64,000 nucleotides of DNA from Parascedosporium putredinis. Taxonomy: Eukaryota > Ascomycota > Sordariomycetes > Microascales > Microascaceae. Shown here piece by piece: positions 34,926 through 46,847 of this stretch. The position numbers and the translations under genes are program-made. The notes below the pieces were generated by a model. That model searched no databases, was not told where the DNA came from, and saw only the letters and a list, made by a program, of their open reading frames with translations. How positions within the stretch are numbered: the first letter of the stretch is position 1; every line of letters begins with the position of its first letter. The stretch lies in NCBI GenBank assembly GCA_949357655.1, contig CASHTG010000013.1, positions 124,001 through 188,000 on the forward strand. The letters run 5' to 3'.

Positions 34926-36026
34926 ACGTATACTTGTGATGCACATGTGTTTGCTAGGAATACATGGCAAAGAGCGTGCCGGAGAAGCGGTTTTTTTGTA
35001 TCTAGCCGTAGAAGAGCGCAGTCCATCAGGGCGTTGAACCAGTGCGTTCCTTGAGTCACCACGTAGGAAAGGGAGTCTTGGGTAGCTACGACAGAAAATT
35101 CAAGATGCATAAAAAAAAAGACACGGCCGGCGTACCGGGGTTGTGTCCCGGGCACGCACCTTGTATGTCCTGTCCCGCAAGATCGCGGCGAGTTGTACAT
35201 GTACTCACTCGCTTCCATCTGCCGCCGCGTCGTAGTCAAATGCAGGCAGGCACCCCTCTGCGAACCCTGGAATCCATGATCCTCTCCCTCTCCGTCCCCC
35301 AAAAACCGGAACCTGGCCGTCCACGTGATAAACAAGATGAACAGCATTGGCAGCACATGTCTTTTAATTGATTTCTAACGTCCATCTCCCCCTCGTCCTC
35401 GTGCTCCAAGGCAAACAAACCCGGATCTCCTCGAGGCCGGGTTCGCGAGTCGGTGATTGGCCACATCTAGCGACACCGAAGCCATGGCGTGGGGAAGTCG
35501 TGCAGGGAAGAGGGAATACATGGGCAGGACCCCGCCCGCCCTTTGCCCCCAACACAACTGATAGCGCCATGCCGACACCAGCCAGAGTGCCAAATCGGAG
35601 TGCGAAGTCCGACAGCTTTTTTTTCCTTGCGTTTTCGTAGAGACCAGGGCTCGATGTCGTTATCAATATTTCGTCCCTTTTGCACCAACCAACACAACGT
35701 CTTCCGGGGAGGGGGCAAAGGCCTGGCAACAGAGTCTGGTTCGGCCGGTCGCGGGACAGTTCGATTATAATACGGAGCAATATCCAGCCCTTTCTCGCTT
35801 CCAACTTTTTAATTCAACCACCATCGTCTAGACTCCTTGTGGTGTGTGTTTGGCAGTGCAAGTGTCTTGTCCGATTTTTCTTTTGGTTCTATTCAAGAAT
35901 ATCCAAGAGAATCCGCTGCCTCTTTTTCAATTATCCCCTCTCCTCCGCCCACATTTGGCACATCGTCGCACGCACACCATTTCCCTACCTGCCCTGGGTT
36001 GAATTCTACCCACCTCACTCCCCGCC
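34926..36026. other. Intergenic region at the likely right edge of the cluster
   Basis: 1.1 kb with no coding signal. It has one ATCGGAG (35595-35601) preceded by CCAA, a weak sign that the following transporter could share regulation with the cluster. A long CT-rich leader precedes the ATG at 36027, as in many fungal promoters. Confidence 0.4.
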
Positions 36027-37880
36027 ATGGCAGACACGGGCATCGCCAAGCCCAATCGGGTATCCTTCCGCTCCTGGATCTGGGATGCCGACTCCCACAC
36101 CAAGAGCAAGGCCGAGCTGCGCCTCCTGCTCAAGCTCGACCTGTCCATCCTCGTGATTGGCTGTCTCGGCTTCTTCATGAAATTCCTCGACCAGACCAAC
36201 CTCATGAACGCCTACGTCTCGGGCATGAAGGAGGATCTCCAGATGAACGGCAACGAGTACACCTACGCCATGACCATGTACACCATTGCCTACGCCATCA
36301 TGCAGGTGCCCAGCACCCTCATCGTGCAGAAAGTTCGCCCCGCCCTGTGGCTCGCCATCATGGAAGTCGGCTGGGGCGTCTGGACGTTTGCCCAGGCCGG
36401 AATCACCAACTCGAACCAGCTGTATGCTTTCCGCTTCCTCGTCGGTTTGTTCGAGAGCTCCTTCTCCCCCGTGCTGGTCTACCTCATCGGAGGCTGGTAC
36501 ACCAAGACCGAGATGGCCAAGCGCACTGCCATCTTTATGATGACCGCGCCCATCGGCACCGCGTTCTCCGGCTACCTGCAGGCGGCGGTTTACACTAATT
36601 TGGACGGCGTCAATGGCCTCGCCGGATGGCGGTGGCTCTACATCATCTGCGGAGTAAGTTTTAAAGAAATCTGCCGTGAATCAAGCCGAGCGCTTGTGCT
36701 TGACATGAGCCGTGTTAATCAATGATGCAGATCATGACTGTACCCGTGGGCATCGCCACCTTTTTCTTCTTGCCCGATACGCCCTACACGACCACGGCCT
36801 GGTTCCTCACCGAGGAAGAGCGCGCTTTGGCATTGGAGAGAGTTCGTAAGCAGGGAACGGCGCCCCTGGAGAGCTCAGCTTCAGGCATGTCGGGCGCGTC
36901 CTCACCCGATGGCGATGGTACGCCTTTGTGATTGCCTACGTCGTAAGTTCTCACTTTTGAGTATTTTTTCAATGGCATCTAGCTAACACTGGCTTTGCCT
37001 TTTTTCTGTTAGCTCTACGGCTGCTCGTCCATGTCTGCCGGCTTCTTCGCCATTTGGCTCAAGTCCGAAGGATACAGCGTCGTGCAGAGCAACGTCATTC
37101 CCACCGGAACATGGATCATTTCTGGTTTCGCCACGGTTCTTTGGGGCTACCTGTCCGATTACACGGGGAGCAGGTTCCTGTTTGTCGTGATTCCACTAGT
37201 AAGTTGTGCCCGCCACCGTCTTGGGCCTTTTTCAGTCTTTTTCCACTCTTGCGAACAAAAGTTGCTAATACGTGAGTGTAGGCGCTTGGCTTGGTGTCCA
37301 ATGGTATTCTCGCAGTCTGGCCCGCGGGCAATGCAGTCAAAATGTTTGCATTCTTATTCATCGGCGTCCAGCTTATGCCTGAGTATTGTAAGTCTGCATC
37401 CGATTCGAATGTTTTGACAATCAAGATCTAATGACGAGTGATACAGCTTCGCCTGGGCTATGGAAGTCTGCCGTGAGGACAACGAGGAACGCGCCATCGT
37501 AGCCAGCAGCATGAACGGCATGACTTACGCCGTCGTGGCTTGGCTGCCCATTCTCATCTTCCCGCAAACCATGGCGCCCGACTTCAGTAAGTTCCTTTCA
37601 TCTTTACCCTTATACCACAGTAGCCATGCCTCGCATAAACCCGCCGCAGAAGCTAATCTAGTTTCCTTCCTCAGGGTACGGCTTCCCCACCAGCTTCGCC
37701 CTCGTCATCGCCTCCATCATCGCCGCCGTGGGAGTCCAGTACCTCGTCGTACGAGAAAAGAAGAAAAAGAGAGGTGAGGTTTCAGAAGGCAACGCCAGCC
37801 AGGGCGATGAGGAGAGCTCCGAGAAGGGAGCCAAGAGCCCCGTCGCTGATTTCAAGGCTGTCGAGGCTGGTACAGACTAA
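36027..37880 (+). CDS. MFS transporter, ACS family (pantothenate/allantoate permease-like)
   Basis: Twelve-span plasma-membrane carrier of about 500 residues. Seen: the ACS start of span 1 (GFFMKFLDQTNLMNAYVSGMKEDL as separate pieces FFMKFLDQTN and YVSGMKED), GVWTFAQAG, RFLVGLFESSFSPV and GGWYTKTEMAKRTAIF. This pattern is near Liz1/Fen2 vitamin carriers. Introns: 36654-36730, 36943-37012, 37199-37281, 37388 to about 37446, 37587-37674. The frame changes near 36871 and at the start of the exon near 37447. The tail is Lys/Glu-rich and cytosolic. Substrate unknown: vitamins, small carboxylates and amides are typical. It is transcribed away from the PKS-NRPS cluster and may or may not belong to it. 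Confidence 0.86.
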
Positions 37881-38810
37881 GGTATCTCTCTTGGACGGAA
37901 CCGGGGTTTTCCATTCTACGGCGGACGAGAAGAAGAAAAACAAGAAAACAAGATCTCGCCGCCGTCCTTCGTATAAGCGTCACTGGTTCTTTTTTAATTG
38001 TCAGGTAAACTCCACCTCGTACTCAATGAATCGCCGATCCTTTAAGCACTGTCTGAAGAGTAACACGCGGCTTTGCAGAGAGGACGGGCGGTACATGGAA
38101 ACGAATAAATCATAGTCTCCATCGGTCTTACCAAACCCTAAGAAAGTGACTTTTGCTAAGCCAGTAAAGTGCTTCTCTCTAGTGGGACTGCGGAGGACAC
38201 ACGCCGTCTTCGTCTTGGAACAAGCAAGGCTGGGAGATATTGGTCAAACACGCTCTCTTCAAAACCCGCTACGATCAGGTACCTGGAAACTGCCTAACCT
38301 AGGCTTCCGTCCATTAAATAAATATCCCTCATAATCATTGACAGTTGTGGAAGTTGCAACTTTGTTGGGAGGCGTGGCTTGTGGCGGCAGGAGGAGGGAT
38401 TGCACCCAACTTAAAAGGTGGTGGATGACGTCCTCGGTTGTATCTATAGGCGCTCTCTACTGCTGCTCAACTGGATCACTAGCAAAGGACCTTAGCTATT
38501 GTAATGAAGCTCAAAAATAGAGAGACTATCGACGAAATGATTTGTTGATTCGTGCAGCGCCACTCGGACCTTTTTCTGTTTTCTGCCATTCCCCTCTACA
38601 GCAGACACGGGCACAACCTAACAACCTAGGACGCTACAATTATGGGATACTTAGGGTTAGGGGTGATTGGTTGGTATTGGATGCTTAGTTCCATGACTAT
38701 GAGCTACATCAATGTATCTTATGGGAAGAATGTGGCGTCTCCTCTCCAGGTGGAACTTATTCACGATACAAGGATACCATGTGCCGTTTCCAGCACCCCG
38801 CAACTCATAC
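37881..38810. other. Convergent spacer between two MFS genes
   Basis: No credible frame, family motif or repeat seen. Lies between two converging 3' ends. Confidence 0.4.
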
Positions 38811-40383
38811 TTAATATCCAAACAAGAAATACTTCTTGTTGTGCCCCTGCCTCTCCGCAGTTGCCTTCTCCTCCTCAAACTGCTCCTCGGTCCAAGTTTC
38901 AATCTCTCGGCGGCGCTTCCGATTCTCGAGCACATACAAAAACCGCGAGACCTGGAATCCGGTCGCTCCCAACACCACGATCCCCAGGGTTGCCTTGACC
39001 GAGGTGTTGTACGAAGGAGCGTATTTTGACGAGTATATCTGGCCGGCGATGACGCCCGCGACGTTGTTCCAGCCGTAGATGCCCATCATGATGGAGCGGG
39101 TTGCCTTGTCTGGGGTGTTGTCGTTGATCCAGGCCGCCGAGAGGGTTGATGCTGCCGGCGCCAATCATGATGAGGAAAAGGGATCCGTACCGGACCTTGT
39201 CGTCGTGGCTAGCAATCATCATGATGTAGCCGATGATGGAGATGAACATGGCCGTGGAGGCCACGATGGATCGCTGCTTGAAGTGGTCGGACAGCCAGAC
39301 CCAGGTGATGAGGGCCACGGCGCCGACAAGAAACGGCGGAACGCTCATCAAGTTGGCCCTGACGCCCTTGTAGCCCATACCTTGCACGATGAGGGGCAGA
39401 AAGATGGCGAAACCATACGCAGGGACGGTGGCACACGCCGTCCAGACGACGATGAGAATCTTGCGCCAATCCCGAAACGCCGTGGCAATATTCTTCCAGC
39501 GGATGCGTCGGACGTTGCCCTCGGCGTTGGCATGCCCGCCCGCGCCGTCCATGATGGCAGTGTCCAGCTCCATGCGGCGAACGGCATGCGCGCGCTCCTC
39601 GGCGTTGAGGAACCACGTCTTGCTAAGGCGGGTCGGCAGGGCGAGGCACGCCAAGCCAATGCCGAGGGTGATGGAGCCCTGAATGATGAACATGAGCTGC
39701 CAGTTGGCCCAGCGGGGAGTCGAGCTGGAGGATGCCGTAGGCGATGAGGGCGGAGAAGGCGCCGGAAAAGGTGAAGCTGGTGGAGACGAGGCCCATGCGG
39801 AAACCGGCCATGTAGGCGGGATACAGGGTACCGACGTAGTAGTATGAGGTGGCAACGTAGCCGGCCTCGAAGGCGCCGAGGAGGAGACGCAGGCCGAAGA
39901 GCATGGCGCGGCCGTGGAGAGCGCACTGGGCGAGGGTGACGGCGCCCCAGCCGAGGATCATGATGGGGATCCAGCGGCCCGGTCCGAGGAGGTAGGCAAG
40001 GGCTAGGGATATGGGCATGAAGGGTACGTAGGTGGCGGAGAAGAGAGAGACGGAGTCGGAGACATCGGTCTTGAGGATGCCGGTGTCGGAGACGAAGGTT
40101 TCTGTTGTGGCTGCGTTGCCAATGTTGCCCTTGTCGATGCCTTGGAACTATGTGTGCTCTGTTAGACTGACTGAGGAGAACGTGACGGTGTTTTTGTGTA
40201 AAGGTAGGCAAGGTTACATACCAGAAAGCCGCACGCGACGAGGAAGACGGCGATGCAGTCTAGTTTGAGATTGACGCGATTGTCCAGGCGCTCTTGCTCA
40301 GGAGTGGCTGGGTAGTAGCCCACTCTCTGCGCAGTGGTGGAGGCTGGCTCCAGGCCAACGGATGCCTTTTCTTTATCATCCAT
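38811..40383 (-). CDS. MFS transporter, ACS family (Dal5-like)
   Basis: Second twelve-span anion:cation symporter of about 500 residues. Seen: cytosolic N-terminus MDDKEKASVG, first span ending at ACGFL then FQGIDKGNIGNA (the family's D-x-N at the first loop), LLGAFEAGYV in span 4 and WLSDHFKQRS in a mid loop; a Lys/Glu-rich tail follows the last span. One intron at 40148-40221 (gtatgt..atag). The frame changes near 39716 (C run) and 39133 (G/C-rich). Allantoate, ureidosuccinate, nicotinate and small carboxylates are known substrates of relatives; the actual one is unknown. Divergent from the soluble P450. Confidence 0.85.
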
Positions 40384-41362
40384 GGTCGAATCGGTGAAAG
40401 TAAAGGCGTGAGAGGGGAAAAGAGACTCGTGTCGAGGGCGAGTTGCTGGGAATTAAGATTTTCATTGTCACCGAGCTGGATGGAGTCCATGTTATATCTA
40501 CATTACCCCACGGGGATCGAATCCAACCATCGCGCCAATCACCTGTCCAACTATAACGGTCGAGCCCTCGTCGCTCCCGGACATTTACAGTATCGAATTG
40601 CCGATTAAAATCAAAGGAGCGGTCTTTCAAGGATCGTTCCGTACCATCTTCGTCCCATTCCTGCTCTCTACATCCTCGAAGCCAACCAAAACGTGCGCCT
40701 CCATCGAGGAGAGAGGGAACAACCCAGGCTAACCTTCCCGACTGTACTTGCCGAGCGCGATCCGGTTATCTCAAGCCGAGCGACGTGATCCTTCTTGCAT
40801 CGCTGCACTTGCCCTCTCCGTCTTGCTTTGGACCTTCATCTCCACGAAGCATGTCGATCAATTTCTGTGTCGGGCATGGAGTATTGGATCTAATAGGGGG
40901 ACAAACCCGGGGAAAGTCGAAGGATTAAGGTAACGTGGGGATTGTGTGGGGATGTGGGGAAGCCCGCAATGTGGGGAAAACAACCTTGGAAGTCAAGCGC
41001 GAGGCTTATTCCCTGCGAATATCTACATGTCCCCAGATGCCCCAGGCAGGCGAGCTAGCCCGGCTTCTCGGGCGTTGGTTTCAAAAAAAAGAGGAGGGGC
41101 GGGAGGTTTTCTCGGCAACGGTCTGGGGTATTGAGAGGGGGCCAATGGCGAACATTGCTGACCAGGTTCAACGTCATAAGCTTCAGCCAAGCTGCGTCCG
41201 CTCCCCGTCTACCCGTTCCCCGTTGGCGTTATTCTCGCCAAGATGCGCCTGCCGAGTCTACCATTGATCTAGCCTTTATATATAAGCTGGTATGTATGCC
41301 CAGACTTCAAAGGATCCTTTAGCCGCCAGTCACGCACGTCTTGTGTTCCCACCCCCATCATC
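40384..41362. promoter_or_regulatory. Divergent promoter of MFS carrier and soluble P450
   Basis: About 980 bp. A clear TATA-like element TTATATATAA lies at 41276-41285, some 80 bp before the P450 start, unusual clarity for a fungal promoter. No CCAATCGGA element of the PKS-NRPS cluster is present, so separate control is likely. Confidence 0.5.
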
Positions 41363-42706
41363 ATGGCTGCCGCCCAAGTAGACATTCCCGCGGACTGGGA
41401 TGTCAACAACAGTGCCATTGTTCACAGCAACGATCCGGACAAGATTTACCGCGAATATGATCATCTCCGTAGACAGTGCCCCGTCGCACACGTTGACGCG
41501 CACGACGGGTATTGGATCTTGACAAAGTATGTATCGTGCTTGGGAGAGGGTCGTGGCATTACAATTTACTAAGATCTTACCTCTGGGGCCCTGTCTAGAT
41601 ACGACGACGTCAAAGAAGTAGCATCCAACAACGAAAAATTCATCTCCTACCTCTGCGCCGTCGTCCCCGCCGACCCCCGCGGCATCCGTCGCCCCCTCAA
41701 ATTCGACGGCGAGAACCACAAACCCTACCGACTCGCCGTCGACCGCACCCTCAAGCCCGCCCGTCTGCGGCGCCTAGAACCCATCATCCGCGGGCACTGC
41801 GAACGAGAGCTGCAGGCGCTCATCGACGTGGGCGGCGGGGACATCTACGAGGATTTCGCCGCCAAGTGGACCAGCTGGGTGGAGAAGGAGTGGCTGAACC
41901 TGGACGAGGAGGACAGCGCGCTGCTCGTGGAGAGTTTTAGCCCCTTTGTGTATGCTTGGCGGACGGGGGACTGGGCTACGGTGAAGAAGTGGAGTGAGGC
42001 CTGGTACGGTATTGCGAATAGGGTTGTTGCAGCGAGGAAGGAGAAGCCGCTGGATCCGGAGATTGATCCGGCTTCGAGCCTGCTTCTTGAACGGGATAGT
42101 GACGGGAATCCTCTGGACGAAGAACACATCATGTCAGTTACAACTTCACGTCCCCATCTATTCAGGAAAAGCTAACAATGTTTTTTGTGTTTAGTGGGTG
42201 CATCCGTCAGATTGTCATCATCGCCATGGTGGCCCCGACAATCGTCATCACAGCCATCACCAAGCATCTCAGCGAAGACAAGGAACTCCAAAACAAGCTC
42301 CGAAACGACCGCTCCCTTCTCCCCGCAGCCATTGAAGAGTTTATCCGTCTCCACGTACCGTATCGAGGCTTCTCCCGCACGGCCGTCAAGGAAGAGGTCA
42401 TTTCGCAAGTCAAGGTCCCCCGAGGAGCCCATTACCGTGGTATACTCGGCGGCGAATAGGGACCCTGACCAGTTCCCCGACCCTCACAAGTTCATCCTCG
42501 GCCGCGACAACATTAGCACCCATCTCGGCTTCGGTAAGGGCATCCACCGATGTGCGGGAGCCAGTCTCGCCAGAATGATGATTCGAGTGTATCTCGAGAC
42601 GATCCTGGACAAGTGCTCGGACTGGGATCAGGAGGGAGAGATTGTCTACGCCAAGCTGCCGGAAGTAGGTCCTACGAGCTGTCCGTTTAAACTCTACAAG
42701 GCGTGA
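41363..42706 (+). CDS. Soluble bacterial-type cytochrome P450
   Basis: About 400 residues with no membrane anchor: the protein opens MAAAQVDIPADWDV and goes straight into a P450cam-like N-terminal fold (REYDHLRRQCPVAH, GYWILTKYDDV). ExxR is in EEFIRLH; the haem loop FGKGIHRCAGASLAR is the bacterial class signature (FGxGxHxCxGxxLAR). The I-helix reads MVAPTIVI, without the usual acid-alcohol pair (Asp/Glu-Thr), so oxygen activation may be atypical. Introns: 41527-41598 and 42133-42194. The frame changes at a five-C run, 42417-42421. Family knowledge: fungal P450s of this kind (P450nor being the best known) were probably gained from bacteria. Substrate unknown. It might use a nearby product or a small terpenoid or aromatic compound. 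Confidence 0.85.
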
Positions 42707-42789
42707 AATCACAAAGGGTATATTAGTAGATGTAGAAATTATATGAATCAAGACATGAGTAGATTGAGTGCGACCCTTGAGAGCCTCGG

Positions 42790-45700
42790 TTACGGCCGCG
42801 GGGCATGCTCGACGACTATAACAGGCAAAGTAGTCGCAGAGTCCATGTTCCCAGAAGGGCCTAGCGTATTTTCGGCCGTTGCATCCGCATTAAAGTCCCC
42901 CATCATCCCCACCATCGCTTCTTCTCCCTCGACAATCCCAATAGTATACTCAAGCGCCTGTTCGTGCTCTGACCCATCGATCGGCGTCTCCGCATTCGCC
43001 ATCGCAGGAAACCTCCCGATACGGAATTTCACCCCGCCAAAATGCTTGCTCAGCTTCCCATCGGAGCGCCACTCCGCGTCATCGGGCAGGTACATGAAGA
43101 GAGACGAATCGGCGAGCAGGCTGGCGATGCTGCTGATGCTTCCCGGGGTTTATACAGCGTGACTGGTGCCGTGAGTACAATCGACGCCGCCTGTAGCAAA
43201 AGAATCGCCGCGAGAATGGCGATGACGGTCCACGTCGCTCCCTTTTTCTGCAGGAGTCTGTTCTCCGCCGTTCGAAGAGACGCATCAAACGGCGCAGGCG
43301 GATCCGCTGTCAAAGGCGGGTATTTCGGGGCGGGGAGGTCGCCATCCTCGTCGAAAGGACGACGTATCACGGGTGTCTGCGCCATGCTCGGCCGCCCGTC
43401 ATAGTTGAGCGTCTGCGCGCGGATGATGCCGTGGTGTTTGCTGATAGCGGCTGCCACCTCCTCGCTCGCCGAGTCGAGCCCGAGCTTTTCCAGCGGCACC
43501 GCCCAGCGAGATCTCGTCACGGCTTCGAATAACCCGTGGAGGTCGCTATTCGAAGGGAGGCCTAGGTGGCTGGAGGCGATAAAGTCGATGAAGCTGTAGA
43601 GGCTGTCTGCTTCCCCGTGGAAGGAACTCTGTCGGCGAGTGTCGAGCTTGGGTGTCGGTGGGTAGACGATGGTATCGAGACGCATTTGCGCATCTAGAAA
43701 ACGCACGTCGAGATCTATCTCATGGGCTACTTCGGTGCAGTTGAGGCCCTTGATGAACGTCACTTCGTTGCCTTCGCAGACTCCCCAGACATAGCTCGTG
43801 GCGGGTAGACCGGTCTTGCCGCACGAGGACGATTCCACCTCACCGCCCAGCACCGCGCCAAAGTAGGTGTGATCCTCGCATTTGATATTTCTTAAACACG
43901 TCAAACCCTCGTCACCGTACTTGACGCTGAGCACCGACGGTTTCGAGCCTGGGTTGGGGTCGACCCCACCGTCGCCGTGGTCGGCACCCAGGAACACTCC
44001 AGACTAACAGCTACGGCGGGAACAGACGCTTGCACCGTGCCCACGAGTTCTTCGCCTCCCTGGAGAATGGCTTGTCGGTGAATCGCGTACTCCTCGTACG
44101 TCCACTGCGGAAACGACATGTTGGCGTCCTTGTCCGCCAGCAGCATCCCGCCAATCGCAGACGGAGCCTCGTACGACGAGGTCACGGAATCGTCCGCCGC
44201 AAACCAGGTTTGCTGCTGTAGTTGCACAGTCTGCCGCACCTCTCCCATCTCAACGGCGAAGAGAGCATTCGTGACGATGGGCAGCAGGGTAACGAGCCAA
44301 GCGATGACTTTGGAGAGAAATACGTTCCAGTTCCTGTGTCGCAGCGCTTTCCAGAGCACGACCGGGCCAAAGGCGTTGGCGTACGAAATCCCCACAGCCT
44401 CGTCGAAATGGACCTCTCCGCTTTGCAGAGTCACCATGGGCGTCAGAAACCGGATGTTGAAGTCGCAGCTCTTTAGGTAGATGGCAAGCGCCTCGAAAAA
44501 CAGAGTTGGCACTACAGACCACCAATAATGGACGGCTGAATTCTCCCCGGACTGAGAAGTCCGCCTCCGACGTTGGATTGATGATAAATCACGCCAGTTG
44601 CCACGCCGAGGCCGACGATGAATACTAGGGAAGATACTCGTACCCACCGTCGGAGGGACCATGGACGATAAGTATACGAACCACGCCCGCTCTCCTTGGC
44701 GTTGCCTACGTTCGCGGCCCCTCGGAGGCGGGAGAGTCTGGGGTGCCCTCATCGACGAGGAGGAAGTGCTCCTGGGGAAACGGTCCGGGCGGTAGAAGCA
44801 GGGTTGTACGGTACGTTCCCGTAGCCTCCTCTTCAATTCTGCTACATTGGCATCGCCGGTTCCCATGAGCGAGTCAAGAAACTGCTCGCTCTTGGCGAGA
44901 AGGGCAGCGCAACCCGCAATGGAATCCGGGTCCCGGGTGACAAAGGACGAGAAACTTGAGGTCCTCGCCGCCTCGACGTACATGAACAGCAGAAGTCCTG
45001 TCATTACGATTGAAACCCCAAACATGGACCATGCGGTAGACTCCTTCACGATAAGCCTTTGCCGCAAGACAGTGCCCTTTGCGGAGACGACTATTGGCTC
45101 CGCCAGCTGTTTTCGGTTAAAGTAGTGGGAGAGTATAGAGCCGAACCCCTGATCCACGCCTTGACGAGATCCTCCAACCTACCATCCAAAAGCTCCGGGA
45201 CCGAAGGAACGCCACCGGGGGTAATCCGTGCGCCGAGACGGTACGGCGAGAGGAAAATCGCGTCGACGTAATCCGAACCTGTACGCATTTGCTGTTCCGC
45301 GCCATCTCGCAGGTCGTCCCCGCGAAACCGTTTCATATGGTCCACGATGTTTCCGTCCAAAGTCTTGCTCGCGGTCGCTGCATCCAGGGCTGCTGTGATG
45401 TCCAAGCCGTCGGTGACGGTCACGGGGACTTGCTCTGCCAGTACGAGCGCGACTTGGCAGGCAAAGGCGGACGAGGCGACGTACTGTATCTGGTCTTCGG
45501 TGGTATTCACTTCGATCACGGCGGAGATGATGGTTGACGTCGAATCCGACTGCACGCCTGGAAACTTGCAGTTGCCTTTCTCGTTGTAGACCCAGTAGTA
45601 GCTCTGACCGAGCGGCGGCACATCCCATTTGTTCACGGAACTAATAATGTGACGGTGCGTCTCGCAGTGAGGCGAATCAAAGGAAATGTCCAGCCCGAAA

Positions 45701-46847
45701 TAATTAGCCATCGCGTCCTCATCCCATTGTTCGGCCGTGACATCAAGCCGCTCGCAGATGGGGTCCACCCACGTCACATCCAGCGTGGTCTCCAGCGACG
45801 CATATTGACTAAGGGACGCGGAGTCGGCATCCGAGCGAGGGCCGAACCGTTGAAACGCGTTGCCGAGGTGGTGGACGAGCGGAAGCGACAAGTTGAGAAT
45901 CGCCATGCCGTTCATCATGAGGGAGGGAATCTTGCTGTTCAAGACGTCTTGGTCCGTTCCCGTGATCTGCTCGAACGCGTCATACACGTTGAGCGCGGTG
46001 GTCTCCTGCATGGCCACGTCCTCGAGGTTGAGCAATCCCGTGGACAGGGTGATTTGGACGAAAAAGAGCCAGGAGAGCATGGTTGAGCCCCACACGAGGA
46101 GGTCGCGGTGTTTCCACGAAGTCCACGCCACTTTGACTTGCGCCATGTTGGCGTAGTCCAGGAATAAGGCTCGCCTGGAATCAATCGGCGAGCCGCGCTG
46201 CCGACGAGCGTTGGGAGATGTGCTGTGTGCTAGTTGGATCCAGGGCATGTATCGCTTGATTTGATAATCGACGCGCGTCCATACAGATAGCAATACCGTA
46301 AAAGCTGTGATTACAGTGAGTTAGCCCAGTTCAACTCAACGTAGGAAACCGAATGAGTGCTGGGACTCATACCTATCGTCGGGCTAAACATCCAGAGGTA
46401 GTAGAGCGATTCCTTGGCCGCGGTAAGCCCATTCCGCTGCTTCGAGATGGCCCATAGAAGGACAATGAGGGCAGCAAGAATGAGAAATCCTGCTATGAAG
46501 AGACCAAACACTCTCCGTCGTAGATACCGAGGACGCCAGCCATAGGGAGTTTTCTCAGTTGGCTGCAGGAGACTATGGCTGGAGTGAGTAGCCTGGCTGC
46601 CGGCCCCATCTTCAATGTGCTCGGGATCGCCTGTCCTGCCTTCATCTGGGAATCGGGGCGGCGGCTCGGCGCGTTGGGGCACATTTTCGTTGTGAGATTC
46701 CTCTGGGTTTATTGCTCGGTGTTCGTTAGGTGAGATACTAACATCTGGGGTAGCTCGCGAAGATGTTGGTTCGGCATTGTGTGTCTGTGGACTTGATGCG
46801 ACCTGCTGCGTAGTTTCCGCGCCACTGTTCGGTCCGGTCGCCGCCAT
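42790..46847 (-). CDS. Large DUF3433 multi-span membrane protein
   Basis: Roughly 1,300 residues, function unknown. Seen: a hydrophilic N-terminus of about 100 residues rich in Ser, Glu and Pro, then the DUF3433 opening YGWRPRYLRRRVFGLF with hydrophobic spans, WTRVDYQIKRYMPWIQL and FLDYANMAQV. A long extracytosolic-looking middle follows, then a second DUF3433 copy (TAWSMFGVSIVMTGLLLFM, RDPDSIAGCAALLA). An intron lies at 46305-46372. At least four frame changes are needed (near 45130, 44560-44800, 43995 and 43135), so the 3' end is placed at 42790, where the last frame ends after a YLPDDAEWRSDGKL stretch typical of these proteins. The alternative upstream ATG is 46865. Such genes are common and variable in Sordariomycete genomes; a link to its neighbours is not evident. 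Confidence 0.78.
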
